From NCBI GenBank assembly GCA_016490735.1, contig JAEMWC010000057.1, positions 824,501 through 888,500 of the forward strand: a DNA stretch of 64,000 nucleotides. Direction: 5' to 3'. Origin of the DNA: Pachyseris speciosa. Taxonomy: Eukaryota > Cnidaria > Anthozoa > Scleractinia > Pachyseridae. Shown here one piece after another: positions 1 to 12,404 of the stretch. The notes under the pieces are model-generated. The model saw nothing but the letters and a program-made list of their open reading frames with translations. It did no database searches and had not been told where the DNA came from. Made by a program: the position numbers and the translations under genes. The first letter of the stretch is position 1, and each line of letters opens with the position of its first letter.

Positions 1-420
1 CCGGGGGGGTACTCCCAGAAAAATTGGGTGGGGGTGTGCGGCCCGCTTCTTGAAACCCTTACCCTATTTCAGACCAAAATCTGCGATTTTCCCTACCCCA
101 TTTCAGACCTGACCAAAAATCCGATACCCTATTTCAGACCTATTTCATGTACACAGTTGGCGTAAACATGATTAAAAGACAAAACATGAAGGGCTTTTGT
201 TGATGGTCTTATCGGCTATAGATGAAGAAGTAGCTTCTTCTAAAAAAACATACCGAATTCAAGACAAGTGTGCACAAACCATACCCTATTTCAGACCAAA
301 ATGGTCAAAATTGATACCCTATTTTAGACCAGAACGACTAAAAATCCATACCCTTTGGGGCCGCACATACCTATGTAGCTCATATAAAGCAGTACCCCCC
401 CCCCCCCCCCCCCCGCCGGG
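1..420. repeat. TIR-bounded repeat with internal degenerate tandem motif
   Basis: Begins CCGGGGGGGTACT and ends AGTACC followed by a C-run of about 20 and GCCGGG, so the two ends are inverted copies. Inside, the phrase ATACCCTATTTCAGACC recurs about five times with drift. No convincing protein. The left end may be cut by the window edge. The open frames here are frames through the repeat. Confidence 0.6.
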
Positions 421-649
421 ATTTTGGCCAGCTTGCAAAACGGCACTATTTGCCATCCGGGTGATCGTTTGCAGGGAGGCGAAACATGTACATGTGCACA
501 GACAACATGTTTGCACGTACGCAAGAAAACCGAAAGCTTTTTTGCTCCTATAAGCAAATTTTATGTTGATTTGAATACACTCTTGGTTGGAAGAACTTTT
601 CGTCTTTGTTATTCATAGCTGTGATCGGTAAGCCGGAAGCGAAGATGGG

Positions 650-770
650 TAGTGTCTAAAACGAAGTACTCGAAAACGAAGATCGAAGCACGAAGCACCC
701 CAAAACTTGAAAACAAAGCCCCCAAGGTCGAAAACGAAGCACTCTGCAAATGAAGTTGTAACGAGATACC
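650..770. repeat. Degenerate CGAAAACGAAG minisatellite
   Basis: Variants of CGAAAACGAAGCACC follow one another for about 120 bases, with substitutions in each copy. Nothing coding is visible. Confidence 0.55.
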
Positions 771-869
771 CCAGAGGTTTCAAGATCGAAGGTTACTTGA
801 TAGGCAACCACAGCTTGTAAATTAATTTTACTTGCACCACTTCGAACGCATTTTCTGAGCTTTGATTAT

Positions 870-950
870 AACTAGTGAGGGGCCCCCAGGGGTTTTTGGG
901 GAACAAGGGAACACGGGAACACAGACCCCCCCTGGGGACCCTCACTAGTT
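870..950. repeat. 81-bp hairpin element
   Basis: The arms AACTAGTGAGG and CCTCACTAGTT close a hairpin whose stem continues through GGCCCCCAGGGG and CCCCTGGGGACC. It is probably a very short MITE or MITE remnant. Confidence 0.6.
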
Positions 951-1015
951 TAAAACATTTCACTCCCTCCTTTGAGCTCCTTTAAAATTCCACTCCAATT
1001 CACGTCGTCAGTGAT

Positions 1016-1529
1016 ATGATTACAATGAAGAAAGCCACAAAATATAATTTGCCTTTAAACGACAGTTTAATTTTAGTAACTCCCAAAGGTAAATCACTTT
1101 CAACACTGGGAGACAAGCCTTTTAGTGTGGCGGCGTCAAAACTGTGGAATGAGCTTCCCAAATATATTAGGGAAGGTACTTGCATGAGTAGTTTTAAATC
1201 TTTTGTAAAAACACATCTTTTTTTAAGAACGCTTATTAGTTATTTTATATACTAGATTTTTTAAATAAGTTTTTTTTATTCAATCTTCACTATAGACTTG
1301 CATGAGTACTTTTAAATCTTTTGTAAAAACACATCTTTTTAAGAACGCTTATTGGTTATTTTATATACTAGATTTGTAAAATTAGTTATTTTTATTCAAT
1401 CTTCACTACAGTTATGCACATCTATGGAATATCTTTTTTTTTTAAGCATCTTGCACCTTGTAATGTTTAATTGTTGTAATGCGCATCTGAAAACTTTTGT
1501 TGAGATTTGCGCAATATAAATATAATTTC
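1016..1529 (+). mobile_element. LINE 3' end (RT ORF C-terminus plus 3' UTR)
   Basis: The open frame at 1016-1255 has the typical tail of a non-LTR retrotransposon ORF2: FSVAASKLWNELPKYIRE followed by SSFKSFVKTHLF. Downstream, 1444-1529 is a 3' UTR that recurs nearly unchanged at 25846-25932, where it ends in a (TTA)n tail. The two sites are copies of one LINE family. Only the last ~80 codons are present, so it is 5'-truncated and dead. Confidence 0.75.
1178..1410 (+). repeat. 118-bp tandem duplication in the LINE 3' end
   Basis: The segment starting ACTTGCATGAGTA at 1178 is repeated from 1296 with few differences, including the stretch TTTTATATACTAGATTT. The duplication covers the end of the LINE coding frame and the start of its UTR, and is younger than the insertion. 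Confidence 0.8.
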
Positions 1530-2948
1530 ATATAAACTCTTCTTCTTTGGCCATTTTAGCTTTAAGAGAATGAATTCAAGTTCTTAAAACATGCGTGGTT
1601 CGTTTGTCATGTTTATATCCGCAGTTTGTTTTCTTTTTCTCATAAATATAATTTATTAAGCTGTTGGCCTTGTCTCCTTCCTCACCACACGTAAAACTAG
1701 AAGGGGACGAAAAAGAACGCACAGTCAGTCCTGACATGTCTACATCTAAGAGCTAGGAAGAGGAAGGGGATGAGCTGATCACCTCTTCCCTAAAACCACG
1801 CAAACCAAAAGCCAAACCTGGCTTGTGTGCCTGTGCCGTCTGATGGAGTGGACAAGGTTCGAAGCATCTCATGAGCACAATTACTTGTGTGTGGCCGTTT
1901 GTTGATTAGTAGAAAAATCATTGTATTTTCGGGAGTAGTAGACTTCAGTTTTTTATCTCCATTCCTGTCAGCTTGGTAAATCGCATTGCTGAATTAACTG
2001 ATAAAAAGCTTAAAACCTTTTCTCTGGATCTGATTAACGACGATAACGGGCTATCTCTGGGGCAATATCAGTTTTGTGATCAGAGAAAATAGAGAATTGC
2101 CTGTGCAAAATCATCAAATTAGCATTCCTGGGTGTGTATGGGTGGGATAAACTATCCCTTCAATTAAGGTAGCAAAAAAATGAAGGTGTGTCCAGTTATT
2201 ATTAAAACAAGAGGCTACAATTAGCCTAAACTCGGGCTTGCAAAAAACAGTATTGTATCCCTAACTGGAAGTCTGTCTTTCTTACATCGGACGCATTGTG
2301 TTTAGCTTGTGTTGGAGTCTATTTCTTTAGACCCCTATCAACATATATTCCTCTAAAATACAGCTCAACCATTGAGAACAATAATTATAACACTTGTAAA
2401 AATATTTCTAAAAGAACAAGAAAAAGAGAAACAGAAAAAATAAAGCCCGTGATATATACCACTAAAGGACATCGAACCCGGTTTAGCTGCGTCACAGGCA
2501 GGAACAATGACCTTTGGGCCACAGAGGTTTATCATTATGCAAGGTGATAAAAATAGTGTATTGATTCCAAAAAAAAACTAAGCACACTTGTTTTCGCTTC
2601 GATGGATAATTGTTTGAGAAAGGAAACGCTTATCGAACGATGTAGGATTTTTTCGCATAAATGTGAATGGAGTCTCGTGAAATGTGAGTAGAAAATTAAT
2701 TAGCAGAGTGAAACTGTTTACAAATACGTCAATCCAGGGTCATTTGAAACACAAGAAAGGAACGTTTCTGGACAGTTTCAAGCCACTAGTACATTTGTAA
2801 AAACTAATCGCTTATCATTCAAAAATTAAAGTCCAGAAATTGAGATATTGTGGGAAAATAGTAAATTAACTACCTGTCAAACAAAATCTCAGGGGTGTGT
2901 GATATCCCGTACTTGAGTTATTCAACAAAATGTACATCTCAATGGAGC
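1530..2948. other. No gene seen
   Basis: AT-rich sequence without a credible open frame, splice-consistent exon, RNA gene or clear repeat. Confidence 0.5.
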
Positions 2949-2956
2949 GGATACGG

Positions 2957-3485
2957 GGAACACGGCAGTCCATCTGGAGTTAAATTTTGGTCATGTTAAA
3001 AGCTGTCTTCTCGCTGTTGAACTTGCAAACATTCGTATAGACACTTCTCTTAACATATTAGTTGTTCAGACTTCAAAGACACAAGGTGAATCGACGTTTT
3101 CCGATACGTGACAACAAGTATTATTCTTGCTGTTGATATGAGATTTATACTTCCGAATCACTCGGCCGTGAAAGGTCAAACTCCCTTTGTCTGTAGTCTC
3201 TAATTTTTGGCGCTCCCCTCGCGTCGCGTCTCCTCGCAACTTCGCGCGCGCACGTGTCTTTCGCCCGCCCCACAATCCATCGCCAAAATTAGAGACTACT
3301 CGCAGTCTACTGAAGCAGACACGAGGAAACACGGCAGTCCATCTGGAGTTAAGTTTACTCATGTTAAAAGCTTTCTTCTCGCCGTTGAACTTGCAATCAT
3401 TCGCATAGACACTTCTCTTAACATATTGTTTGTTCAGACTTCAAAAGACACAAGGTGAATCGACATTTTCCGATACGTGACAACA
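2957..3485 (+). repeat. Direct duplication of ~160 bp around a small GC-rich repeat
   Basis: 2957-3116 and 3325-3485 are the same sequence at roughly 90 percent identity by eye (both run from ACACGGCAGTCCATCTGGAG to CCGATACGTGACAACA). Between them lies a GC-rich block (3192-3301) that occurs again at 49537-49596 on the opposite strand. Confidence 0.75.
3192..3301 (-). repeat. GC-rich inverted-repeat element, copy 1
   Basis: Ends are inverted: TAGTCTCTAATTTTTGGCG at the left and CGCCAAAATTAGAGACTA at the right. The interior has CpG-rich GCGCGCGCACGTG and a GGGGCG-type motif shared with the half copy at 49537-49596. Confidence 0.65.
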
Positions 3486-3489
3486 GGCA

Positions 3490-5490
3490 TCACTCTGTTA
3501 AAAATAGTTAGCGCTTGCGCAGAAACGCCGGAAGTGCACTTTGTGGATGATACTCGACGACGAAAAAGAATAACCGTCGGTAATCTTAGACCCGGGCGAC
3601 GCGCGAGACGCGCGCAGCCCGAGTAAATAGCAGTTGGCGTTAACTTATTTGTCACAACCAGGTGTCATTGAAAATTCGGTTGACATACACTGGCAGTGAG
3701 ATGCGAATAGATCTGTCCACTGAGGTCCAACTAACATGGAAATCTCACGGCCTCAGTGACTTGCCACAGGATCATCAACTATGAATGAAATTAATTAGCC
3801 CTTAAGTTCTCTCGGTGCTATTAATATTTACTTTTGTATTTATCCGTGAAAGTATGAATGCCGCTCAACTGATCGCCTACAAATCTCCCACGGTCTCGAA
3901 TCTCGACAAGCTTGAAAGCATTTTGAACCTCTTGGGTGAACAGGGTCCTAACCAGCCAGCGCACGAACTTTTTATCTATTTTTTAAGAATCTGAAACGTT
4001 GCTATAATATAGTCCTCATAGTGCGTCGTTGGTGTGGTACGTGGTCATAGCCCATTCCGATATTTATGAATTTTACCACGGTCAAGGGCCGCGGAAAATA
4101 TAGATACCGCAAAAACCTCAATTATCAGACGCAGAAATATTATCCCCAAATATCTACTTCCCCGTGAAAAAAATTACCGTGCGAATGTCATCGTTTCCAG
4201 GATTTGATACTGGATGCTACTTATTTTCAGAACTGACAATTTCAAAAATGTGTTCTCTCCCCAGTCTCACTCTACGTTTTCACCCTCGCTCCAGACCTTG
4301 GCCTTTCACTTAACGAGACCTCGCATTCGACAAACGCAAAAATACGGCTGTTTTACAGTCTAAGTACGAACCCAATTTGTTACTTTCCCTGGATGTCTAA
4401 TTTGGTCCACCATCAATATCATAATTATGAACAACCCTTTGGTAATTTTAACAGGCACTTACTGAATCATCCAAGGGTCAGTTTGGTGGGCAATATCAGG
4501 TAACGCCTCGCGATAGGGGAAGGAAGCAAGACTACTACTTAAAGTTTGTAGCCACCGTAAAACAAAGTCTAAAATTAGCAAAATTATTTAATTAGCTTTC
4601 TTGGGTGTTTTGGGAGGGTTCCACTGTCCTATGTGATAAAACAATTTAGAATGTATTCTTAGGTGTGGCGGTTTTCAGCCGACTTAAAATGATCAATATC
4701 CTGATACTATCCTGAAGTAAACATGTTCACATAAGGCGCTATGATATTACTCTAGTATTGAAACCTCTGACATGCGCATATTGTGTGAGATCCCTTTATT
4801 TTCATAACACAGATAACAGGACAAAACTTTTTTCCCGGTTTCCTCGTTTGCTCACCCACGTATTCTCTAAATACACTGACGTGTCAGCTGCAATCTGTTT
4901 AATCCTCTTTTTCTCTGCAGATGCAGAGATTACTTACGTGGTCAGGTATTTAGCTGATAAGTTGGTTTTCCTGTCAAGTGCGACAAGGAGCTTTAATAAT
5001 TGTAGCACGACTTTCAGCGGTAGTTCACGCAAACTAACGGAAGAATGGGGATTTCAGCGGAAACAGAAGCGGTTGAGGTTGAGAACCTTTCAAGTGGAAA
5101 TCTATATTTTTTGCATGCACAAGATCAGTTTAATTCAAGGAGGGAAAGAGCTTGTTAACCCGTCATTCAGACACTGATTTAACCCAACCGGGAATAATCT
5201 TTCGAGATCGTGCGAGTCACATTTTTGAGCGATCCAACAGTCTTTTTCGTTTGTGCGCTTGGCAGGCTTGGTTTATAGTTTAGAAGAGCTGACGCTCTAA
5301 TAATTTATTTTCATTGCCACAATCCCATTCCGGTGTAGCGCAACACTTTCCATGCAATCCTTTGGGTGGGGTGGGAGGGGAAAGGTTGGTCTTATATTCG
5401 GAATTTTACATTATCTTATTTGAATAAGTTTGTGCCCTGCTTAGAAAGCAAAACCGTAACTTTGCCGGGAGAACTTTGCCAACGCCGGGA
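3490..5490. other. No gene confirmed; one unsupported 139-codon frame
   Basis: A frame at 4758-5177 (plus) is open for 139 codons but matches no family I recognise and has no compositional contrast with its surroundings. It contains a good-looking acceptor (tract ending TCTCTGCAG, 4912-4920) followed by a possible donor near 4945, so a small exon cannot be excluded. Nothing else was seen. Confidence 0.3.
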
Positions 5491-5495
5491 GAGAC

Positions 5496-5905
5496 ACCGG
5501 GGGGGAGGGGGGGGCACTCCCTATAATGGCCTATACGGGGAGGCTCCGCCCGAAAGGGGTACATTTTTCACGCTTCAGGTACATGAAAGGGTAGGGATTT
5601 CACGAGTCGAAGTATATGAAAGGGTAGGGAAATCAGTGATTGAGGTATTTAAAAGCGCCTTTCATTAAAATATTTCGAACACACATACCTTATGACTGTA
5701 CTGTTTTAATTTATTGAAGGCTACATGAAAATGACAAGAAGACGTCCTGTTTTAGGCATACGAAAAGGGTACTATTTGTCAAGGGAAGGTATACAAAAGG
5801 GGTACCTTTTCTGTCAAAAACGGTATATAAAAGCATAAGGGGTCGGACCTCGGGGCGGACCCTCCCCGTATTAAAATTTTTTTAGTACCAGCCCCCCCCC
5901 CCGGG
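5496..5905. repeat. Repeat bounded by G-run and C-run
   Basis: Starts in a long G-run and ends in TAGTACCAGC plus a C-run and G-run. Internal phrases such as ATGAAAGGGTAGGGATTTCA recur two to three times. Ends and style resemble the element at 1-420, so probably the same superfamily. Confidence 0.5.
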
Positions 5906-6476
5906 GGGGGCGTTCAGTTCCTGAAAGTGCAAGTGAACGGACAGTGCAGCAAGAGTTTGAGTCATTCGACTGCTTCCTTGTCCCCTTCTTCGTTTCCTGT
6001 TAGCCAAAACAAGTCCAACGTGCATTGAATTATTTATCTCAGCAGTGAACAGCTGAAACGCCACAATAACAGGAAATACCAGGAATAAAATCACTTCTTT
6101 GTTGTAGCCAAGGAGCACACTCCCGCCTACTTCCCAAAACACCGGTTCCGTGACGACATTTGGTAAAAGCGTGTTTATTTCTATAACAAAAGGTGCGAGA
6201 CTCATTGTATCGACAGATAAATACGCCCCCGTAAACTAAACTGAATGACGGAACAATCTTACGTGGACCTGAAGATTAAAACCCCACTCGTTTCCTTGGA
6301 AATTTGTCGAGAGCGAGGACAGACCACATTTCAAAGCACTATCAGTTATATATAACAACAATAGTGTGCCGGGATTTACAGGAAGATTACAGGAGTTTGA
6401 TTTTATCCCATGAATTTTCAATTCTGAGCCGCGCCGTCCGTCTCGATCTTTCACTCACGAGAAAGACCAGCCAGAA

Positions 6477-6802
6477 TTAAGGTGGCTCAAAATGGTTTCG
6501 TTATTTTTAAACACCAACTCTTTGATGGATCGATACTCCCACAATTTTTTATTTTCTTGATCATGGTATTAAAAAATTTCCCAATTATTTCTCAACAATT
6601 TGCAATCAATTTTTTTTACATATAAGGACCATAGCAACAATACAGCCTCTTAGAAACACCCTAAATTTTGGCTTTATGTGCCTATAACGCAAAACGAGTC
6701 CTGTGACCCCCGATTTTTATTATTGAATTGCAATCTGCATATGAAGATTCATCTTTCTACAGTCTTAAAAAAGTCAGAACATGAGGTTCAGAGCCACCTT
6801 AA
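6477..6802. mobile_element. MITE with TTAA-type ends
   Basis: The ends are TTAAGGTGGCTC (6477-6488) and GAGCCACCTTAA (6791-6802), perfect inverted copies. The outer TTAA on both sides matches the target site of piggyBac-type transposases. The interior is AT-rich and non-coding. Confidence 0.7.
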
Positions 6803-7772
6803 TTTTTCGATTATTTAGGGTAGCAAACTTACAAGAACCTTTGTAAATTGAGGCTAGGGTGTGTGCGCCTACTTTAAGAACAGAGCAACATTTTTTCGTG
6901 TTGTTAGGTAAAATGGTCGAGATGGATTTCACTTTCCATTCCGTGAAAAATAAGCGACCGCTAACACGTAGCCAATTTAGCGATATCTAGTTTCTGCTTC
7001 TTTGTTTTCTTTTTTCCTTCTTTTAATTAAACTTGTCTCGTTTTGAACTTTCGCGGCGAAATGGTCATCAAACATAGGGGCTGATTCTATCCACAGGGCA
7101 TGGACTCTTTCACGGGACTTGGACCCGGGGACTTGGAGCACTCAAAGCCCAATCGGAACAGTTGCAAAGCCTCAGCCCGGGGGAGGCGGGGTTGCAGATT
7201 CAGTTTCAGTGAAAATGAGATGCAAGAACAAAAAAAAAAAAAGGCAAAGAAAAGGAAATCAAAAGAAAACGGGACACATGAACTCACTTTTCTCAACCTT
7301 TAATCTCAACGATTAACCATGACTGCAGCATAGCAAATGTTGGACGTTTTTCCCTCGTAAAATTTCTTAACCATACGCCCTACACTGCCGTCTGTGCGAC
7401 AGTGGACAGGCTGTGGCTTGGCACAAAAAGCCTATCAAACGAAACAAGTACACACAACTCCGATAAATTTTCTATAAGATTATCCTGAAGACAAATGTCG
7501 GTACACGGAAGCTAAACATTCACACAAAAAAAGGGTAGACATCGAGCGGTTCATATTCCCACGCTTATCTCGCTCCGCTTTAAACGATTATCATCTTCTC
7601 GTTGCCTACGAACTAGCGATAAATTTTTAAAGGTAAAAATTAATCTAATAAAATCTCTGAGATAAGACATACTCTCCTCTTTCCTGGCGTCTCGTCTTAA
7701 AAGCGAAGACGAAGGTAGTATATATATGTACAAGGGATATTAATTAAATAATTTGCTATCAACACGACACAC

Positions 7773-8238
7773 TCAAACGAAGAAAGACGGAGTATCGTCC
7801 GATGCGAGATCAGGCACCGTTTGGTCGGCCAGTTTTTGGTCTATTTTACAAGGACTAGTAATATGGAAACTTGACACGAACCAAGGGTGCTCGAGGATTT
7901 CCCTGGCCGAGAGTCTTTCCGTAGGTTCCCGCCGCATCATCGACCGGATTAGACACTTCGCTTTCGAAGAAATAGTATCTGGTATTGCAAAATGGCCGCG
8001 CCTTATTTTGGTGAAAAGGACGCTGGGTTCGGTGTCGTGGAAAGGGTACCGGCCCACCAGCATAGTATACAACATAACACCGAGACTCCAGACGTCTGCA
8101 GCCTTCCCGGAGTACCCGCCACTTGCCTGCAAGATCTCCGGGCTAACGTAGGCAGGGCAGCCGTGTTTGTCTTCAAGTGTATCGTCTTGACCTTCAAGAG
8201 GAAAGGCGTCCTCCAAACCCTCGAGTTTCACGATTGTT
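7773..8238 (-). CDS. TRIB: TRIB coding exon 2
   Basis: The acceptor is TATCTTCAG before AACAATCGTG. It codes residues 174-328: the substitute for DFG, the APE-equivalent (YVSPEIL), the C-lobe ([20 protein letters not shown]) and the tail with both docking motifs. It ends SFFV-stop at 7773. A longer unspliced frame reaches upstream to 8426, but those residues are intron. Confidence 0.95.
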
Positions 8239-11200
8239 CTGAAGATAAAGAAACAAAAATGTTGGTTAACAGGAATGAAAGACTTGGACAGTATTCTCGC
8301 CAGAGTTTTGACTCGTTTCCAAGCAATGTAATTCGAAGTTTGTTTCTGATCAACTGCAGTTACAGAGAGTCCTCTACTGCGCTGCACTTCTATCATTAGT
8401 TGGTAGAAAAAAAAATCGAAATACACAAGCTGCGTTTACGTGTGAAAAGTTCTCCCAGGTGAAATGTCCTTTGTTTTCGTTTTACGAGATTCTTTTAACA
8501 TTCGCTTTGCGAGTCAAGAACGTTCGATGTCAAAATTGTGGCTAAAAGGCCGAAGACAACAAAGCAGAGAAAAACAATGAACAAAGGGAGTGGAAAACTG
8601 CGTTCCCACGTGCCACGTGCGTAAATTAGGCGGTGTCCGAGAATATGAAATCCACGCGGTAATCAAGTATTTTTCTAGCATGATGGACCTAAACGAACTT
8701 CAGTTTTAAACAAAGGTTTTAGGCTATATTTGTGGTTTCTTTACACACTGCGCATAGGCGTCGTGCTCAGTTCCCAGCTTTTTGACTTTTTTGTTTCAAA
8801 TAACTGAAAAAAGAGGACGAAACGAGCGGAACAAAGGCCCAACCGGAACGCGCGCTAACAAACGACAGTGTTTCAATTAATGTTCAACATATGGTGGTTG
8901 ATTTACGCCAAAAATATATATGAAAACACCCAAGTGGCGCTCAGGATTTGTTTTATAACATCGCCGAACTGAATGGCAACTGGAAATCTTGGCAGGAAAT
9001 CTAAACCGAGAATGATGCCAATTTTAAAACTGATCACTGCACTTTTTTCGCGATATGATTGGACACGACCACGTGGTACTGTGTAAGAAAGCACGTGTAA
9101 ACTTAGTTTTCTTTCACATGGATGACATTCAGCGAAGCAAAGCTGGTGTTTCTTCAGAAAATGAGACCACTAACTGTTAAAACATGTCAACAATAACAAA
9201 AGACGATAACACAACTGAACAACTTCCTTGATTGTAGAGAGATCGTATTCAATTTTACGGTCTTCTAGCCTGTCAGATGCTCTTGTAAAATGCTCTCCTT
9301 ATTTTCGTTCCATTTTGCTTCCGTTATCCCTCATAGAATAAATCCTTGAGAATGTCGTGATCTTTTAAGATGACAAGATTTCAGGGTTATGGGGAAAACA
9401 TTAAAAGCACAGTCAGACAATCAACATACTGAAATATTCTGAATTACTGATTCTTTGCCAAAGGTCCGAACTTTGATCAAAACCTTTATCTTTTCGTTTT
9501 TCTTCCGTCGTGGCCATTTCGGTTGATGTGTATTTTAATGGTAACATCTGCACCACATGTATGACAAGGTTTAGCATTCACCTTGATCAATGCACAATAA
9601 AATTCTTATTCCTCGTGCTGAAAGCAATACCTTAAGTAATTGCCATAAAAACACAAATCTCTTAACTCCTGGTTACCCGATTCGTATCGCTCAATCATAT
9701 CCATTAACGACACGACATTCAATATCTGATATTGTTTAAAGTGGCCTAAAGAAAGTCAAAATTCGTTTTTAATGCTGGCTCGATTTTCAATGTTTAGAAA
9801 TGTGCAATTGAAACTCGAACGAGAAAGTCTTTAAAACTTTCAAAGGTGGATGTTTTCTGTTTTGTTCCTCTTCAGGCATAAAGGAAATTTGAGTTCCCCT
9901 GAACAGCTGTATTTAAATTACGCATTCATTCTCATTTTTCCGGACGTAGGACAAAGTTTAATGATGACAATTAGCGTGAGTGACAAAAATAAAATCTAAA
10001 GAAATAGAAGAACAAACGTCTCGCAAAGGAAATAAAACTGAAACACGTAAAATAAATCAAGCTGATGGCTTTTGTTCTAACGTGGTAAAACAGTCAGAGG
10101 CTCCCCTACCCATATGGTGAACAGCCAAGGCGGCTCTTTAGACAAATCAATTCGCAATCTATCCTTTTTTAAAAGCACTTGAAAGCATGGGCGAATATCA
10201 AACACTTCTCTTACAATAATGTATATATCTTAGGCAACTCTAAACAAGACTTACTAAAAACAACCCACTTTACCCAGATAAAAAGATCCACTTCGTAAAT
10301 TTCCCAGAGTTTCGCTTTACCATTTCGAAATTCATATCCCGGCTACAAATCAAAGAACTGTCAACACGGAACGATGATCTTTTGAAACCAATTCGAACAA
10401 TGGGCAATCATCTGAACACGCCGTAAGTTTAGGAAATAAAAGCGTGCGATTTAATTGTGTTCCCACAATAAAAGCTTTGTCTTCCAAATAACGGCCTTGT
10501 CTTCTGGGCCAAGCACAATGAAGCGAGCTTGATTCCACGTGGCTGCACCGGCTTGACAAACTCGCAACGTTTAGAGATTTTGAAATGCCACGTGGAAAAT
10601 GATTTCATCTGCCAACGACTCAAAACTACCACATCATCCGATTGAAAACTAAATCCGATCGGTGGATTTTGAAACATTTTCTCGAAATCCAATAAAATTA
10701 ATTGCATTTCCTTTCGCGATAAGATCATACGTTTCGGGCAAACTGGGTTAACGGCGTCAGTGACAATAAAGGTTAAAATTTCCCGCCGCAAACACCCGCC
10801 ATTTCCGGGAGCGAACAAAAAAGAAAATGATTGCGGAGGGGGTGGTGAAAGAAAGAGAATGCTCAGGAACAACCTCTAATCGGAAAGGGGGAAAGGCCCA
10901 CGTAGTTATTTCCACCAGATTCATTTCTGTTTATTCCACAGCGACGCGTTGAACGACTGTATGACGAAAGCCTCGAGAATGACAAAACACCATCCCACAC
11001 AAAATTATCATAATTTGTTTTGTAGGATCCAGCGATTTGCCCTTCAATTTCGCTCTTAACTCCGGTAGTTCTTCTCATACAAGCCGACTTTCTATTCTTT
11101 GTTATTAAAAACTACGAAATTCGCTAAGAAGTGGATTTCATACATTCCAAGTGCAGGTGCCTCCAGAATGCTCCGAACCGGAAATGAACTGGAATATACA

Positions 11201-12077
11201 CGAACAGCGTTTTGTTATTACTATGAAATAAAATACATGAGAATATTGAAGCCTTTTGTCACGGTCATGTTCAAACTCGGTCAAAGACAAGCGTATCAGC
11301 GACACTCCAAGAGCAGTGAAAAGCAAAAAAAACTGAAACTCCGCGACCGTAGCTAAGAGATATGTAATAACAACAAACCTTGCAGTACCCGCACATAAGC
11401 CACGCTACAAGACTCACACAATCTAGCCACGAGGAGCGAAACGAACAATACTGAATAGATCAGAATAAAGCACATGGAAATCTGACATTAAACTAAGCTC
11501 TGGGTAATGCTAAGATCTAAACTTCTTACTTGCAGATCGAGAAAACACGCTCTTACCTCTCTGGGTTTTGAAACACGAATTTCCTGAGTTTCAAGTCGCG
11601 CAAGACAACACCCGAGTCGTGACAATGTGCGACCGAGCTCACGATCTGATGAAACAGTTTGCTTGCTTCCTCTTCTTTCAGTCTCCGTTTCGTTCTAACG
11701 TACGAGTGTAAGTCCCCATGGGATCGCTCGAAAAATACATAGGCGTATGAGTCACTGACCAAAATTTCAATAATCTTGTTGATGCCGTCGTGAGGTGGCA
11801 GATGAAACATTGGCGCTAGTGTCTCCCGGAATTTATTCACGTCTATTATCTTGCAAGCAAGTTCTGTTTTCGCTTCGGTATCGACCGCTTTATATAAAGC
11901 ACTTCCACCGGGTCTTTCCAGTAAAAGGTATTTTCCAACCTTGCATATCTGTGGTAAATCATTTGTCCGCTTCGTTGCTTGATGCGTTATAGTCAAGTTT
12001 GGTAATGGCGTAGATTCAATATTTGTTTTGGATGCATTGCGCTGATACGGATGGTAACGAATCGACGAAGAGTTCAT
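7773..12077 (-). CDS. TRIB: Tribbles pseudokinase gene (two coding exons, 328 aa)
   Basis: Exons 12077-11557 and 8238-7773 join at a GT-AG intron, splitting an Arg codon, to give 328 codons plus stop. Tribbles proteins are kinase-fold scaffolds that present substrates to the COP1 ubiquitin ligase and bind MAPK kinases. The VAIK-like Lys is kept (ACK, K76) and the catalytic loop reads LRDLKLRKF (160-168). The DFG metal-binding motif is replaced by GLED (181-184), the hallmark of the family. The C-tail has both family docking motifs: ILEHPWF (288-294, MEK-type site) and DQTVPD (313-318, COP1-binding). Length is near vertebrate TRIB2 (343 aa). An in-frame TAA directly precedes the ATG, fixing the start. 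TRIB1 versus TRIB2 cannot be assigned. Confidence 0.95.
8239..11556 (-). other. TRIB intron
   Basis: A 3.3-kb intron, AT-rich. I see no further exon, RNA gene or well-bounded repeat; the frames here (for example 10429-10872, 11099-11356) lack family signatures. Confidence 0.7.
11557..12077 (-). CDS. TRIB: TRIB coding exon 1
   Basis: Codes residues 1-173 plus two bases of codon 174: a basic, Ser/Thr-rich N-terminus (1-44), the modified glycine loop ([10 protein letters not shown]), the retained Lys and the catalytic-loop region. The donor reads AGAG|GTAAGA on the minus strand. The N-terminal half of the pseudokinase is in this exon and the C-lobe in exon 2. Confidence 0.95.
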
Positions 12078-12404
12078 TTAAAGCAACCAAATTTCCTTTC
12101 AAAAGAACTCTTTCTTCGTAAAACGAATCGAAAGAAATCGAGCCAACCAAATCAGCAAATTGCGTCCGTTTACGACAGAACGTATATTCCGTTTTTTGCC
12201 AAGTAAGAGGTATGACGTTGCACTGAAGTGGCGATGCGATGGCGTAAGTCAGCAGATAGCGCGACAACAATTACGATCGAAAATCCTTCGAATCGCTCTA
12301 ATTTCTACCCTCGTAGATGGTTTGATGCACTGGAAGGCCTCCCTGGCCTTCACCCTAGCAAGTAAGGTAGAAAGCAAGTGCCATGATGGTGTAATACTCA
12401 ACTA

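Noticed and set aside
4758..5177. 139-codon plus-strand frame
   Set aside because: No domain, no conserved motif and no supporting neighbouring exons; reported only as a possibility in the region entry.
7992..8399. Antisense frame over the TRIB exon 2
   Set aside because: Shadow of the pseudokinase coding strand.
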